Assembly: GCA_007695285.1 (NCBI GenBank)
Contig: REEC01000078.1
Coordinates: 1-32,700 of the forward strand
DNA from: Spirochaetaceae bacterium
GTDB lineage: Bacteria; Spirochaetota; Spirochaetia; DSM-27196; PXBQ01
DNA length: 32,700 nt
Direction of reading: 5' to 3'
The position numbers and the translations under genes were made by a program. Below, piece after piece: positions 16,516 through 24,867 of this stretch (positions are counted from its first letter, which is position 1; the number at the start of each line of letters is the position of its first letter). Under the pieces are notes generated by a model. The model was given only the letters and a program-made list of their open reading frames with translations. It searched no databases and was not told the origin of the DNA.

Positions 16516-17865
16516 TTACCTATTTCGTTGAAGTAAGTCCAGCAGTTTGACCTTCTCCCCAGGTTTTACCATGTTTCGCTCGAACAATGCGTCAAAGAGC
16601 CTTCTCTCGCGAAGCTCGTTTCGGACGTACTCGAGCGCGTTGTTCTTCTCGTAGTACTCGCGCAGCTCGTCGATACTCGTCGACGCGTCGTCGGCGATTC
16701 GATTGAGCTCGGCGTCGAGTTCCTCGTCGGTGACCTCGATCTTCTCGTCTTCGATGAGTTTCTGAACTATCAAACGTCCGCGCAGTCGTTTTTCCGCCTG
16801 AGGTTTCCATTCCTCGATCAGGTCGTCGCGCGTGCGGCCCTGCGCCGAAAGCATCTGAGATACCTGCTGTTCGGGAACGCGGAACTGCGAGACGAAGTTG
16901 CGCCACGCCATGTCGAGCTCGGCTTCCATCATCGACGCGGGAACGTCGATCTTCGCAGACTCAACAAGCTGTTCGGTCAACGCTTCGACCTTTGTGTCAC
17001 GGACACGCGACTCGACCGTCGACTCCAGCCGTCGCTTGATGTCCTCCTTGAGATCGTCGAGAGTGTCGTACTTGTCGCTGATATCCTGCGCGAGTTCATC
17101 GTCGATCTCGGGAAGTTTCCGGGCCTTTATTGCCTTAACGGCGACCGCGATCCTCTTTCTCTTTCCCGCGAGTTCTTCGTTCTCAAAGTCCTCCGGGAAC
17201 TCCTTCTCAATCGTCTTTTCCTCGCCGTCCTTCATCCCGAGGACGTCGTCGTCGAACTTATAGAGATTGTAGCCCGAGCCGACCGTGAACACAAAATCCT
17301 CACGTTTGGAATCGGCGACAACACCTTCATCGTCGACCTCCCAGTAGTCGACCGTCACGATATCGTCTTTCTCTACGGTCCCGCCTTCTTTTTCCTCGAC
17401 GATCGAGTTTTGCTCTTGAAGCGTCTTGAGTTCGTGAGCGATGTCGTCGTCGGTTACCTCGACCTGCGGCTCCTCGACCGTCAATCCGGTCGTTGGTCCG
17501 AGCTCGATTTTCGGGAAAACGTCGTACAGTACTGAAAAAGTCAGATCTTTCTCGATGTCAAAATCGAGCTCGCCGTCGAGCGCGGGTTGCGAGTACGGGA
17601 GTGGTTTCTCTTCGATCGAGTCGAACGCTTCACGCAGGCTTGTATCAAGGATCTTCTGAATCGCTTCGTACCGCAGCGCGTCACCGAACTTCCGTTCCAT
17701 GATCTCCGCGGGAACCTTTCCTTTCCGGAAGCCCTTAATCTGCGCGGTCTTCGAGTGCGTGGCGACGATATCTGCGTACTGTTTCTTAACCTCGTCGTGC
17801 GCGACCGTAATTGTCAACCGAACCGATGAGTTCTCGAGCGTCTCGAGTTTTTTCTCCGCAACCAT
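16516..17865 (-). CDS. tig: Trigger factor
   Basis: A 449-residue ribosome-bound chaperone with peptidyl-prolyl isomerase activity. The ribosome-binding signature GFRKGKVP begins at residue 45. The FKBP-type domain lies around residues 150-250 ([14 protein letters not shown] through [12 protein letters not shown]), and the C-terminal helical arms follow. The length is usual for the family. The ATG follows AAGGATG. The gene begins just after the terminator of the tRNA operon; I could not find a convincing separate promoter in the 66-bp gap, so some transcription may come from terminator read-through. It heads the tig-clpP-clpX-lon order seen in many bacteria. Confidence 0.97.
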   Translation of the reverse strand: MVAEKKLETLENSSVRLTITVAHDEVKKQYADIVATHSKTAQIKGFRKGKVPAEIMERKFGDALRYEAIQKILDTSLREAFDSIEEKPLPYSQPALDGELDFDIEKDLTFSVLYDVFPKIELGPTTGLTVEEPQVEVTDDDIAHELKTLQEQNSIVEEKEGGTVEKDDIVTVDYWEVDDEGVVADSKREDFVFTVGSGYNLYKFDDDVLGMKDGEEKTIEKEFPEDFENEELAGKRKRIAVAVKAIKARKLPEIDDELAQDISDKYDTLDDLKEDIKRRLESTVESRVRDTKVEALTEQLVESAKIDVPASMMEAELDMAWRNFVSQFRVPEQQVSQMLSAQGRTRDDLIEEWKPQAEKRLRGRLIVQKLIEDEKIEVTDEELDAELNRIADDASTSIDELREYYEKNNALEYVRNELRERRLFDALFERNMVKPGEKVKLLDLLQRNR

Positions 17866-17885
17866 GATCCCATCCTTTATGCAAC

Positions 17886-17920
17886 GAATAAAAAAGCGAT
17901 CCGGTGGGCCGGATCGCTTT
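17886..17920 (-). terminator. Intrinsic terminator of the tRNA operon
   Basis: On the minus strand a perfect 12-bp stem (AAAGCGATCCGG / CCGGATCGCTTT) with a 4-base loop is followed at once by further T residues. It follows the tRNA-Gly gene and lies 21 bases before the tig start codon. Confidence 0.88.
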
Positions 17921-17931
17921 CACGTGAGAAG

Positions 17932-18003
17932 AGCGGGAGACGGGATTTGAACCCGCGACATCCACCTTGGCAAGGTGGAGCTCTACCACTGAGCTACTCC
18001 CGC
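17932..18003 (-). tRNA. tRNA-Gly (anticodon GCC)
   Basis: Minus-strand cloverleaf with acceptor GCGGGAG/CTCCCGC, anticodon stem CCACC/GGTGG around TTGCCAA, and T loop TTCAAAT. No CCA is encoded. It is the last gene of the five-tRNA operon. Confidence 0.96.
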
Positions 18004-18017
18004 ACGAGAGACAACAC

Positions 18018-18099
18018 TGCGAGAGAAGGGACTTGAACCCTTACACCCGAAGGTACCAGATCCTAAGTCTGGCGTGTCTGCCAATTCCACCACTCTCGC
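18018..18099 (-). tRNA. tRNA-Leu (anticodon TAG)
   Basis: Minus-strand class II tRNA: acceptor GCGAGAG/CTCTCGC, anticodon stem CCAGA/TCTGG around CTTAGGA, and a long variable arm TACCTTCGGGTG. The discriminator is A and no CCA is encoded. Confidence 0.95.
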
Positions 18100-18207
18100 G
18101 TATCTTACACAAGATATGCGCCCGGGTCAATAATTGAGACAGACACGTTGCAACACCCGCATTCTTTCGGGGGGTCGGCCTTCTCATTTCCGCCACATAT
18201 CGTGCAG

Positions 18208-18280
18208 TGAGCCGTGAAGGGTTCGAACCTTCGACCCGCAGATTAAGAGTCTGCTGCTCTACCAACTGAGCTAACGGCCC
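18208..18280 (-). tRNA. tRNA-Lys (anticodon CTT)
   Basis: Minus-strand cloverleaf: acceptor GGGCCGT/ACGGCTC (one G-U), anticodon stem GCAGA/TCTGC around CTCTTAA, T loop TTCGAAC. No CCA is encoded. Confidence 0.95.
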
Positions 18281-18293
18281 TTTTTCTCGTCTG

Positions 18294-18313
18294 TCCGGAA
18301 TTTTCTTTCCGGA
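18294..18313 (-). repeat. 7-bp inverted repeat between tRNA-Arg and tRNA-Lys
   Basis: TCCGGAA and TTCCGGA enclose 6 bases in the spacer of the tRNA operon. No T tract follows in the direction of transcription, so it is more likely a processing or spacer hairpin than a terminator. Confidence 0.4.
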
Positions 18314-18387
<74 letters not shown>

Positions 18388-18438
18388 GTCACAACCTGAC
18401 AAAACTCTCGCCGTTCGTGCCGGTAACCCGCCGAACCG

Positions 18439-18511
18439 GGTGGATGACGGGACTTGAACCCGCAACAACCAGAACCACAATCTGGTGCTCTACCATTGAA
18501 CTACATCCACC
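18439..18511 (-). tRNA. tRNA-His (anticodon GTG)
   Basis: Minus-strand cloverleaf: acceptor GTGGATG/CATCCAC, anticodon stem CCAGA/TCTGG around TTGTGGT. The histidine identity pair is present: an encoded extra G at the 5' end (18511) facing a C discriminator (18439). It is the first gene of the operon. Confidence 0.96.
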
Positions 18512-18528
18512 ATTTTGCAACGCCGGTA

Positions 18529-18557
18529 AGGATGGCCGATTCGCGCTTTTTTGTCAA
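18529..18557 (-). promoter_or_regulatory. Possible promoter of the five-tRNA operon
   Basis: A perfect -35 TTGACA (18552-18557) lies between the rarA stop and tRNA-His. At 17 bases the -10 position reads CATCCT (18529-18534), only three of six matches. The operon could also be fed from rarA. Confidence 0.35.
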
Positions 18558-18569
18558 GACCGCGGTCTT
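18556..18569. repeat. 14-bp perfect palindrome at the rarA stop
   Basis: AAGACCGCGGTCTT is its own complement. It begins at the last base of the rarA stop codon and runs into the TTGACA of the putative tRNA promoter. It has no T tract and no loop, so it looks more like a protein-binding palindrome than a terminator. Confidence 0.4.
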
Positions 18570-20773
18570 TACGGCCTGCGCGCACGCAGAAGCGCGACTG
18601 TCGTGCTCCACGGCAAATCTGCCCCTGTCAGCGCGAGTGCGGCGTCCGTCGCTCTCTCGGCGAGCGCGGCGTACCGTCGGCGAAACTCTCGTGCAAAAAC
18701 ACCACCGTCTTCGCCGAACCACCGTTTGGCGTCGTCCGGCTTGATCCGCCGTTTCTCGTCGAAGGTACGGAGCTCGATCTCGACATCGACGAAGCCGGCC
18801 GAGTCGAGCGCGGCCGTGAGCTCATCGACGTCCCAGTTGAACCGCGGATCCGTCCGGTCTGAAAAAACGACGCTTTCGACGTCACCGACCGCATCTATGA
18901 CGTCCCGATGCGCTCCCGTGGTCGCGAGCAGCGACGAGAGTCTTTGTGCCCGACGCGGGATACTCTCCGCCGTGCTCAGAACGGCGCTCTCACTCATGAT
19001 CGCCGCGAGCGTCCGGAACACGGTGGTCTTGTCGGGTTCTCGCATCGCGACGTTTCGTGCCACGACGCGCTCGGCGAGTTCTGCGTCCTCGGCGGGCCCG
19101 GCCGTCGCAAACGCCGAGAGATCACCGGCGAACACGACCGGCCGCTCGATCTCGGCGATGTTTGCCGCGTGTGCCTCGATCGCCTCCCGGGACTGATCGT
19201 CCGCGACGACCGCGACCGTGAGACCTTCCGGCGCACGGCGCATAGCCTCCCAGACGAACACTCCCGGCTCCGAGCCGAGTACGACGACGCGATGATGTCG
19301 CGCGATGCCGGCTGCGTCGAATACCGCGTCACGGATCGCGGCCAGGGTCGCGGTGCGCGCGCCCGAGACGCGCCGTCGCCACGACTCGCGCCCCCGGTCG
19401 GTCGGCGTGAACGTGAGAATTTCGATGTCGTCGTCGTCGTCCATCGCCGCGAGCTGCAGTTCCCGACGCCGCAACACGGTGTCGCGGATGGTGCCCTCGT
19501 AGCCGCGTTCCGACGGTTGGTAAAACACGCGTCCGCGCAACGTCTGCGGCAAGTACGCCTGCGCGACCCAGTGATCGCGATACGCGTGAGGGTAGTTGTA
19601 ACCTTCCCCGTGGCCCATGCCTTCCGCATCGCGCGATGCGTCTTTCAAGTGCCTCGGGACTTCGCCGTCTTTTTCCCGCTCGACGGCGGCTTTCGCGTCG
19701 AAGTAACCCATCGTCGTGTTCGATTTTTCGGCCGTCGCGAGGTAGAGCGCCGCGTGCGAGAGGAAGTACTCGCCTTCGGGCAGCCCGACGCGCTCAAAAG
19801 CGGCGGCGGCCGCGTGCACGGTACTCAACGCGTTTGGATCGGCCATACCGACATCTTCGGACGCAAGGATCAGCATCCGCCGAAAGAGGAATCGCGGGTC
19901 TTCGCCGCCGGCGACCATTCGCGCAAGCCAGTACATCGCGGCGTCGGGATCGGAGCCACGCAACGACTTGATGAACGCGCTGATAATGTCATAGTGGTAG
20001 TCGCCTTCTTTGTCGTAGAGAACGGCCTTTTTCTGAATGCTCTCTTCTGCGATCGCGAGGTCGATCATGATCGTACTGCCGTCGGCAGGTGGAAACGGGT
20101 CGACACTCGTCTCGACGGCGAGTTCGAGCGCGTTGAGAAGCGATCGTGCGTCGCCGTCCGCGATCGAGACCAAGTGGTCGAGAGCGTCGTCGGAGATCCT
20201 CACGTCGAATTTTCCGTATCCTCGATCGGGGTCGCGCAACGCGTAGCGCGCGACCGCGTAAAGGTCCTCGTTCGTTAAAGGGCTCAACTGAAAAACACGG
20301 CTTCGCGAGATCAACGCCGAGTTCACCTCGAAGAACGGGTTTTCAGTCGTCGCGCCGATCAAGATAAACGTGCCGTTCTCGACCCACGGAAGCAGCGCGT
20401 CCTGTTGCGCTTTGTTCCATCGGTGAACCTCATCGACGAAAAGAATTGTTCGCCGGCCGTACAGCGACCGCGCGTCCTTCGCAGTTTCGATCGCCGCGCG
20501 GACGTCTTTCACGCCGCTCAACACCGCGTTCAAAGCCGTGAACGAACTCTTGGTCGTGTTCGCGATCACGCGTGCGAGTGTCGTCTTGCCGGTCCCGGGT
20601 GGACCGGAGAGGATAATCGAGCTCAACTGGTCGGCCTGGATCGCGCGCCTCAGCAGCCGTCCCGGGCCGAGAATGTGATCCTGGCCGATGAACTCTTCGA
20701 TCGTCCGCGGTCTCATCCGCGCTGCAAGCGGCTCGTCGCGAGGCGAGAGCGAGAATAGGCTCGTGTCAGACAT
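18569..20773 (-). CDS. rarA: RarA (MgsA) AAA+ ATPase fused to a methyltransferase-like domain
   Basis: A 734-residue protein. Residues 1 to about 440 are a full RarA/MgsA replication-recombination ATPase: [14 protein letters not shown], Walker [16 protein letters not shown] (about 56-70), Walker B LFVDEVHR (Asp114, Glu115), [12 protein letters not shown], the sensor region and the C-terminal tetramer domain ([14 protein letters not shown]). RarA acts at stalled forks together with SSB. The last 290 residues or so are extra. They contain a Rossmann-like stretch ([18 protein letters not shown], then [10 protein letters not shown]) and a later [13 protein letters not shown], suggesting a methyltransferase-like fold; the function of this part is unknown. 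No ribosome binding site precedes the ATG; a -10 element lies 9 bases upstream. Confidence 0.9.
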   Translation of the reverse strand: MSDTSLFSLSPRDEPLAARMRPRTIEEFIGQDHILGPGRLLRRAIQADQLSSIILSGPPGTGKTTLARVIANTTKSSFTALNAVLSGVKDVRAAIETAKDARSLYGRRTILFVDEVHRWNKAQQDALLPWVENGTFILIGATTENPFFEVNSALISRSRVFQLSPLTNEDLYAVARYALRDPDRGYGKFDVRISDDALDHLVSIADGDARSLLNALELAVETSVDPFPPADGSTIMIDLAIAEESIQKKAVLYDKEGDYHYDIISAFIKSLRGSDPDAAMYWLARMVAGGEDPRFLFRRMLILASEDVGMADPNALSTVHAAAAAFERVGLPEGEYFLSHAALYLATAEKSNTTMGYFDAKAAVEREKDGEVPRHLKDASRDAEGMGHGEGYNYPHAYRDHWVAQAYLPQTLRGRVFYQPSERGYEGTIRDTVLRRRELQLAAMDDDDDIEILTFTPTDRGRESWRRRVSGARTATLAAIRDAVFDAAGIARHHRVVVLGSEPGVFVWEAMRRAPEGLTVAVVADDQSREAIEAHAANIAEIERPVVFAGDLSAFATAGPAEDAELAERVVARNVAMREPDKTTVFRTLAAIMSESAVLSTAESIPRRAQRLSSLLATTGAHRDVIDAVGDVESVVFSDRTDPRFNWDVDELTAALDSAGFVDVEIELRTFDEKRRIKPDDAKRWFGEDGGVFAREFRRRYAALAERATDAALALTGADLPWSTTVALLRARRP

Positions 20774-20782
20774 ACCGGCGCC

Positions 20783-20793
20783 AGTATATCATA
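20783..20793 (-). promoter_or_regulatory. Probable -10 region of rarA (near-leaderless start)
   Basis: Two overlapping -10-like hexamers on the minus strand, TATGAT (20788-20793) and TATACT (20783-20788), end 14 and 9 bases before the ATG at 20773. Initiation 7 bases after either would leave a leader of about 3-8 bases without a Shine-Dalgarno. The -35 is weak. Confidence 0.4.
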
Positions 20794-20830
20794 CGCGGTT
20801 CCTACGGAGCATCAGTTCCGCGCCGCATCA

Positions 20831-20858
20831 CGACGAATCTTCGACGGGATTCGTCGAA
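20831..20858. repeat. Overlapping inverted repeats in the rarA divergent gap
   Basis: CGACGAATC (20831-20839) and GATTCGTCG (20848-20856) form a 9-bp perfect inverted repeat with an 8-base spacer. A second arm TTCGACG (20840-20846) can instead pair with CGTCGAA (20852-20858). No T tract follows. The position between two divergent starts suggests an operator. Confidence 0.45.
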
Positions 20859-20884
20859 TCCGGTCGGCGAAACCCGAAACACAA

Positions 20885-20913
20885 TTGTTCGAGCTGTCTT
20901 AACACGGTACAAT
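20885..20913 (+). promoter_or_regulatory. Promoter of the 20921 envelope operon (leaderless type)
   Basis: TTGTTC (20885-20890), a 17-base spacer, then TACAAT (20908-20913). The -10 ends 7 bases before the ATG at 20921, so initiation would fall at or next to the start codon. An in-frame stop at 20900-20902 excludes an earlier start. Confidence 0.5.
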
Positions 20914-20920
20914 AAGGGCG

Positions 20921-23284
20921 ATGAAAGCTTTCCTTGCCGTTTCCCTCGCCGTATTTCTCACTGCGCAGGTTCCGGCGCAGACCGACCGCGAATGGTACTC
21001 GTTTCTGTCGCCGGATGAACAGAACGTCGTCTCGAGCGCGTTGCGCCGGATTATAAGCTATGAGACCCTCGCCGCGTCACTGCGCGAGTCGATCGGTATT
21101 CACATCGACTCGATGCTCGACCGACGGACCGAGTTGACGCGGATGATCGACCGGCGTGAGAACTTCTCGATGATCGACGGTGAAACGACGGCGAATCTGC
21201 TCACGCAGTGGAGGGAGCTCGGCGTGGAGCTCGAAAGCTACCTGCGCGGTGAGGGTGGTTTCGATGGGCTGTCGCTCGGGGATCTTCGCGATGGGCCGTC
21301 GCTCAGAGACCTGCGTGATGCAGAGCAACGCGTGCGCGATGAGTACCACCGAATACTCGAGAAAGTGGCCGGGAGCCTGCCTGAACCCGACACCGACGCG
21401 TTCGTCGCGAGCATCTCGTTTGTGCGAACGTATCACGCTCGCCGCGGTGCAAGCGTCGACAGGATAATGGAGTTATCGGACGACATCGTCGCGAGGATTC
21501 GTGACGTCGAATCGATCGAAGCGCTTTCGCGTTTCGTGCGCGCCGTGTCGGAGGACGTCGACCCATCGGTGCTACGCAACGTCGCAACGGCTCGCTTTTT
21601 TGCGACTCGCTCGGTCCAAAAGTGGAGTTTGCAGATCCTGCTCGGCGCCGGCGACTCGGTCATCGCAGCCGGTCTCGAGAAAATCGCGGACGACGTTCGC
21701 CACATCGACGAGGATCTGTCTGCTCGTGCCGTGAGGCTCGCTCGCGACCGGCGCGAACTGCTCGACCGTGTGGAGCGCGCGCGCGCATCGGTCATTCCTT
21801 TCATTCGGCGCGCGGATCTCGTGTTCTGGATGACCGCACCGCGGACTCAACCAAGGCTCTGGGTGGAAGTCCGAGAGTTTGCGGAAGGTTTGCACGCGCT
21901 CGGCCGCGAAGGGACAACAGTGATGTACGCGACCGACGTGGCGTTTCGCGCTGCAGTGCGGCTTTACGTTGCGTATTACTCGCGGTTGACGCATCGGCAG
22001 AGATGGAGCCTCGCCGAAGCGTCCGGGATCGGTTGGGACGTTCTCGATGCCTCGTGGAACACCGCAACGAGCGTACTGCATCAGCGGGTCGACACCGAAC
22101 TGGCGGAGTCGCTCGAGCGCCGAATTAACGATGTTCGTGAAACGATCGAGTCGTCGGCGATGACACCTTCGGAGTATCGCGCTGCCGGTACGCAAGCGAT
22201 CGACGAGTTCATGAAGTTTGTCACAACGAACCCGTACAGCCGTGACGAGCAGTTTCTCTGGGCAGCGTTGACCGTTCTCTCGAACCGGTACGCGGTCGCG
22301 CTGTTGGCCGGCGATCCGAAATACCAGGACATCGCGCTGTCCTTAGAACAGCATCTCGACGCGATGTTCGACCGAGTCGAACATCGCGTTCTCGAAGCGC
22401 TCACCGGCGGCGCGTATATCCCGCGAACCGTCGAAGAGGCGTACGTGTACGATCCGATCGTTGAACAGATTTCCGGAACAACGCGTTTTGAACGCGTGAG
22501 CACGATTTATCTTCGGGTCGAGCCCGAGCGTGGCGCGCCGGTCCGTATCGAAACGCCTCGTCCCGGCGTCGCGACGCTCTTTTATTTCGGTTATCTCGAA
22601 GAGACAAATCCGATGCAGGCAGCGGCAAGCGGCACCGACGGCGTGCGAAACTGGGCTTCAATTCACGGTGTGACGGTCGCGACCGCTACGCCGCCCGGAG
22701 TGCTGACGGGCCGGATCGCCGTAGACGACATCGAAGTTCTTCTGCGCAGCGTCGCGAACGGAATCGAGTTCGATGACTCCGACCCCCTGAGACGTTTTGA
22801 AACCGCGTTGCGCGGCTGGACGAATGTTCGCGATATCGGAACCGGTTTGTTGAACGGCTTCGCGGGCGACGTGGCATTCGACAACCGAACCGTGTTTGGT
22901 AAAGGCGTCCAGTTGACCGACCGAATTCTCGATGAGGCCGCCGCGTTCCGGGTCTCCGCCCACGAAGCCGTCGCGGCGATCCATCGTGTCTGGGACGTCG
23001 AGAACGGGTCTACCCGAGACGCCGTGACGCGGTATCTCGACGCGTTTATCGATGATCTGGCTCGGTACGAACGCACCGTCAAAGCTGAAACGTTTCACGC
23101 CCGGTCGCGAGAGCTGCTTCGAGTCGTCGAGAACGTGACGTGGTACGATGAATCTACTGCCGGAACTCTCTTCGAGCGTATCGAGATTGCCGCGAGTACC
23201 GGCGAACTCGATCCTGCGACCGTCGAGGTTATTCGGGCCCGAGTTCGGGATCTCGCTTCGACGATCGTAACGGAGGATGAATAG
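20921..23284 (+). CDS. Large secreted helical protein of unknown function
   Basis: A 787-residue protein that I do not recognise. It begins with a signal peptide (MKAFLAVSLAVFLTAQVPAQ, cleavage probably near residue 19) and has no further membrane segment, so it is periplasmic or surface-bound. The body looks mainly alpha-helical, rich in Arg, Glu and Asp, with a predicted beta-rich stretch around TTRFERVSTIYLRVEPERG. A 9-residue tandem duplication (GLSLGDLRD / GPSLRDLRD) lies near residues 116-133. It is followed after 3 bases by a PQQ-propeller lipoprotein and probably shares its operon and envelope function. Confidence 0.8.
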   Translation: MKAFLAVSLAVFLTAQVPAQTDREWYSFLSPDEQNVVSSALRRIISYETLAASLRESIGIHIDSMLDRRTELTRMIDRRENFSMIDGETTANLLTQWRELGVELESYLRGEGGFDGLSLGDLRDGPSLRDLRDAEQRVRDEYHRILEKVAGSLPEPDTDAFVASISFVRTYHARRGASVDRIMELSDDIVARIRDVESIEALSRFVRAVSEDVDPSVLRNVATARFFATRSVQKWSLQILLGAGDSVIAAGLEKIADDVRHIDEDLSARAVRLARDRRELLDRVERARASVIPFIRRADLVFWMTAPRTQPRLWVEVREFAEGLHALGREGTTVMYATDVAFRAAVRLYVAYYSRLTHRQRWSLAEASGIGWDVLDASWNTATSVLHQRVDTELAESLERRINDVRETIESSAMTPSEYRAAGTQAIDEFMKFVTTNPYSRDEQFLWAALTVLSNRYAVALLAGDPKYQDIALSLEQHLDAMFDRVEHRVLEALTGGAYIPRTVEEAYVYDPIVEQISGTTRFERVSTIYLRVEPERGAPVRIETPRPGVATLFYFGYLEETNPMQAAASGTDGVRNWASIHGVTVATATPPGVLTGRIAVDDIEVLLRSVANGIEFDDSDPLRRFETALRGWTNVRDIGTGLLNGFAGDVAFDNRTVFGKGVQLTDRILDEAAAFRVSAHEAVAAIHRVWDVENGSTRDAVTRYLDAFIDDLARYERTVKAETFHARSRELLRVVENVTWYDESTAGTLFERIEIAASTGELDPATVEVIRARVRDLASTIVTEDE
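21266..21319 (+). repeat. 27-bp tandem duplication inside the secreted protein gene
   Basis: Two adjacent 27-base units match at 21 of 27 positions and encode GLSLGDLRD and GPSLRDLRD. The reading frame is kept. Confidence 0.75.
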
Positions 23285-23287
23285 TAA

Positions 23288-24829
23288 ATGTTCAGTACGG
23301 CGTGCCTTTATCGAGAATTCCTGCGTGCAATATCGATTTTGCTCGTGGCGTGCCTGTTTCTCATCGTCGCTGCGTGCGGCGACCGCGAGCCGATCGTCGA
23401 AGACAAACCGGTTCCTGTTCTCGACGAGGGTCCCTCTGTTTCGCCCGTCCGGGCGGGATCGTCGGGTTTCCGGGGCGGTGACGGCAGGCTTGGGGCGTAT
23501 GCCGGGACGGGAGTTCCGGGCGACACTTCGTGGACGACAGCGTTTGGCGCGCCTGTAGCCGAAAGCCCGGTGGTTTTTCACGACGGTCTTTACGTCGTGA
23601 CAATCGACGGCGTCGCCCGGAAACTGTCGCTCGTGCAGGACCGTATCGAGTGGACGAGAGAGTTCGGTGACTCGAGTTTTGTCGCTCCGACGGTGTTGGG
23701 GGACACGGTCTATGTCGTCGCACACGACGGGAACATTACCGCGCTGCACGACCGCGACGGCTCGCTACGGTGGAATGCCCGCATCGAGGGGAGAGTCACC
23801 GCGTCGCCGGCGGTTACCGACGGCGTGATCCTGTTCGGTGCGCGTTCGGGGGTGTTAACGGGGTTCGATCCGAACACCGGCGACGTTTTGTGGGAACGCA
23901 CGTTGTCGGGCGCGCTGACCGGGATAGCGACGATCGATGATCTGCTCGTTGTCGCGACCGAGAGTGGGCGCGTCTACGCGATTGTCGCGGCCAACGGAAG
24001 CCCGGTTTGGGAGCACGATCTCGAGCGTGCGATCAAAGCAGCGGTGACCGCGCACCACGGTACGGTATTTGTCGTTACGATGGCCGGGTCACTCCACGCG
24101 CTCGACGTCTCGTCGGGGATCGAAAACTGGAGACACGAGACCATCGGTCCGATCTACGGTGGCGCGGCCGTAGGCGACGGGATCGTGATCGTCGCGACAC
24201 TGGCCGGTGTCGCGCACGCGATCGCTGTCGAAACCGGGGCCGAGCTGTGGCGGATGGTCGGGCGAGGTGAATACGTCGCCGGACCGGTGATCATCGGGAC
24301 GACGGTACTTTTTACCTCGACCGACGGCACTATTGTTGTGCACCAACTCGCCGACGGCGCTCGCGCCCGGCGTGTTGAACACGCGGGTGCGATTACCAAC
24401 GATGTCGTGTCGGATTCGAGCAGAGTATTCGTTGTATTGAGCGGCGGAGAGATGGTCGCGTACACGCTGCAAGACGAGCCACAAGTCGGAGTTGCGGTGG
24501 AGCTCGACGACCACGACCGAATCCGGGTCGACGGTCCGCCGCGTCGAGGAAGACTCTCGACCGATCCGGTGCGTTTACTCCTGGTTGCGGATCGATCGGG
24601 ACCTTACTTGATCACGAACGACAACCACGACGAGGCGCCGACGGTGGTAACCGTCGAGGATCAATCGGGCGCGGTGATCGCACGAAATTTTCTGCGGTTT
24701 GACTATCTCGATTCGTTTTCGGTCGAGTTGGTCGCCGGCGAAACGGTGCTCATAGTCGTTCAGCCGATGAACAACGACGTACTCGGTAGCGAGTTCGCGC
24801 TTGAGGTGTCGTACGTCGGTGATCGATGA
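23288..24829 (+). CDS. PQQ-like beta-propeller lipoprotein (BamB-like)
   Basis: A 513-residue lipoprotein. The signal peptide ends in a lipobox (IVAAC, Cys30). Residues about 75-400 hold at least seven PQQ-type propeller blades, each with a pattern like AVGDGIVIVATLAGVAHAIA followed by TGAELW; GSLRW, GDVLW, GSPVW and IENW mark successive blade ends. This resembles BamB, the lipoprotein scaffold of the outer-membrane beta-barrel assembly machine. The last 110 residues form a separate beta-rich domain (DRSGPYLITNDNHDE) not usual for BamB, so the role is uncertain. The start at 23288 lies 3 bases after the upstream stop; GGAGG is 11 bases before it. It is convergent with the coiled-coil gene. 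Confidence 0.85.
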   Translation: MFSTACLYREFLRAISILLVACLFLIVAACGDREPIVEDKPVPVLDEGPSVSPVRAGSSGFRGGDGRLGAYAGTGVPGDTSWTTAFGAPVAESPVVFHDGLYVVTIDGVARKLSLVQDRIEWTREFGDSSFVAPTVLGDTVYVVAHDGNITALHDRDGSLRWNARIEGRVTASPAVTDGVILFGARSGVLTGFDPNTGDVLWERTLSGALTGIATIDDLLVVATESGRVYAIVAANGSPVWEHDLERAIKAAVTAHHGTVFVVTMAGSLHALDVSSGIENWRHETIGPIYGGAAVGDGIVIVATLAGVAHAIAVETGAELWRMVGRGEYVAGPVIIGTTVLFTSTDGTIVVHQLADGARARRVEHAGAITNDVVSDSSRVFVVLSGGEMVAYTLQDEPQVGVAVELDDHDRIRVDGPPRRGRLSTDPVRLLLVADRSGPYLITNDNHDEAPTVVTVEDQSGAVIARNFLRFDYLDSFSVELVAGETVLIVVQPMNNDVLGSEFALEVSYVGDR

Positions 24830-24851
24830 CGTCGTTCGCGGGTCGGGGGCC

Positions 24852-24867
24852 GGTTACTCGAGTAACC
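24852..24867. repeat. 16-bp palindrome at a convergent gene junction
   Basis: GGTTACTCGAGTAACC is perfectly self-complementary and covers the stop codon of the coiled-coil gene. It could form a 6-bp hairpin with a TCGA loop in either transcript. No T tract follows on either strand. Confidence 0.45.

Noticed and set aside
17866-17931. A dedicated tig promoter
   Set aside because: No -10/-35 pair of reasonable quality could be seen in the gap; the AT-rich part is explained by the terminator.
18144-18180. Terminator-like hairpin between tRNA-Leu(TAG) and tRNA-Lys
   Set aside because: The G/C runs there pair only over 4 bases and no T tract follows.
18908-20278. A 456-codon open frame on the plus strand opposite rarA
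   Set aside because: Arg-rich antisense shadow of a gene with clear AAA+ motifs. Long antisense frames are common in GC-rich DNA.
22658-23749. A 363-codon minus-strand open frame across the secreted protein and lipoprotein genes
   Set aside because: It crosses two well-supported genes in antisense, has no domain and shows shadow-like composition.
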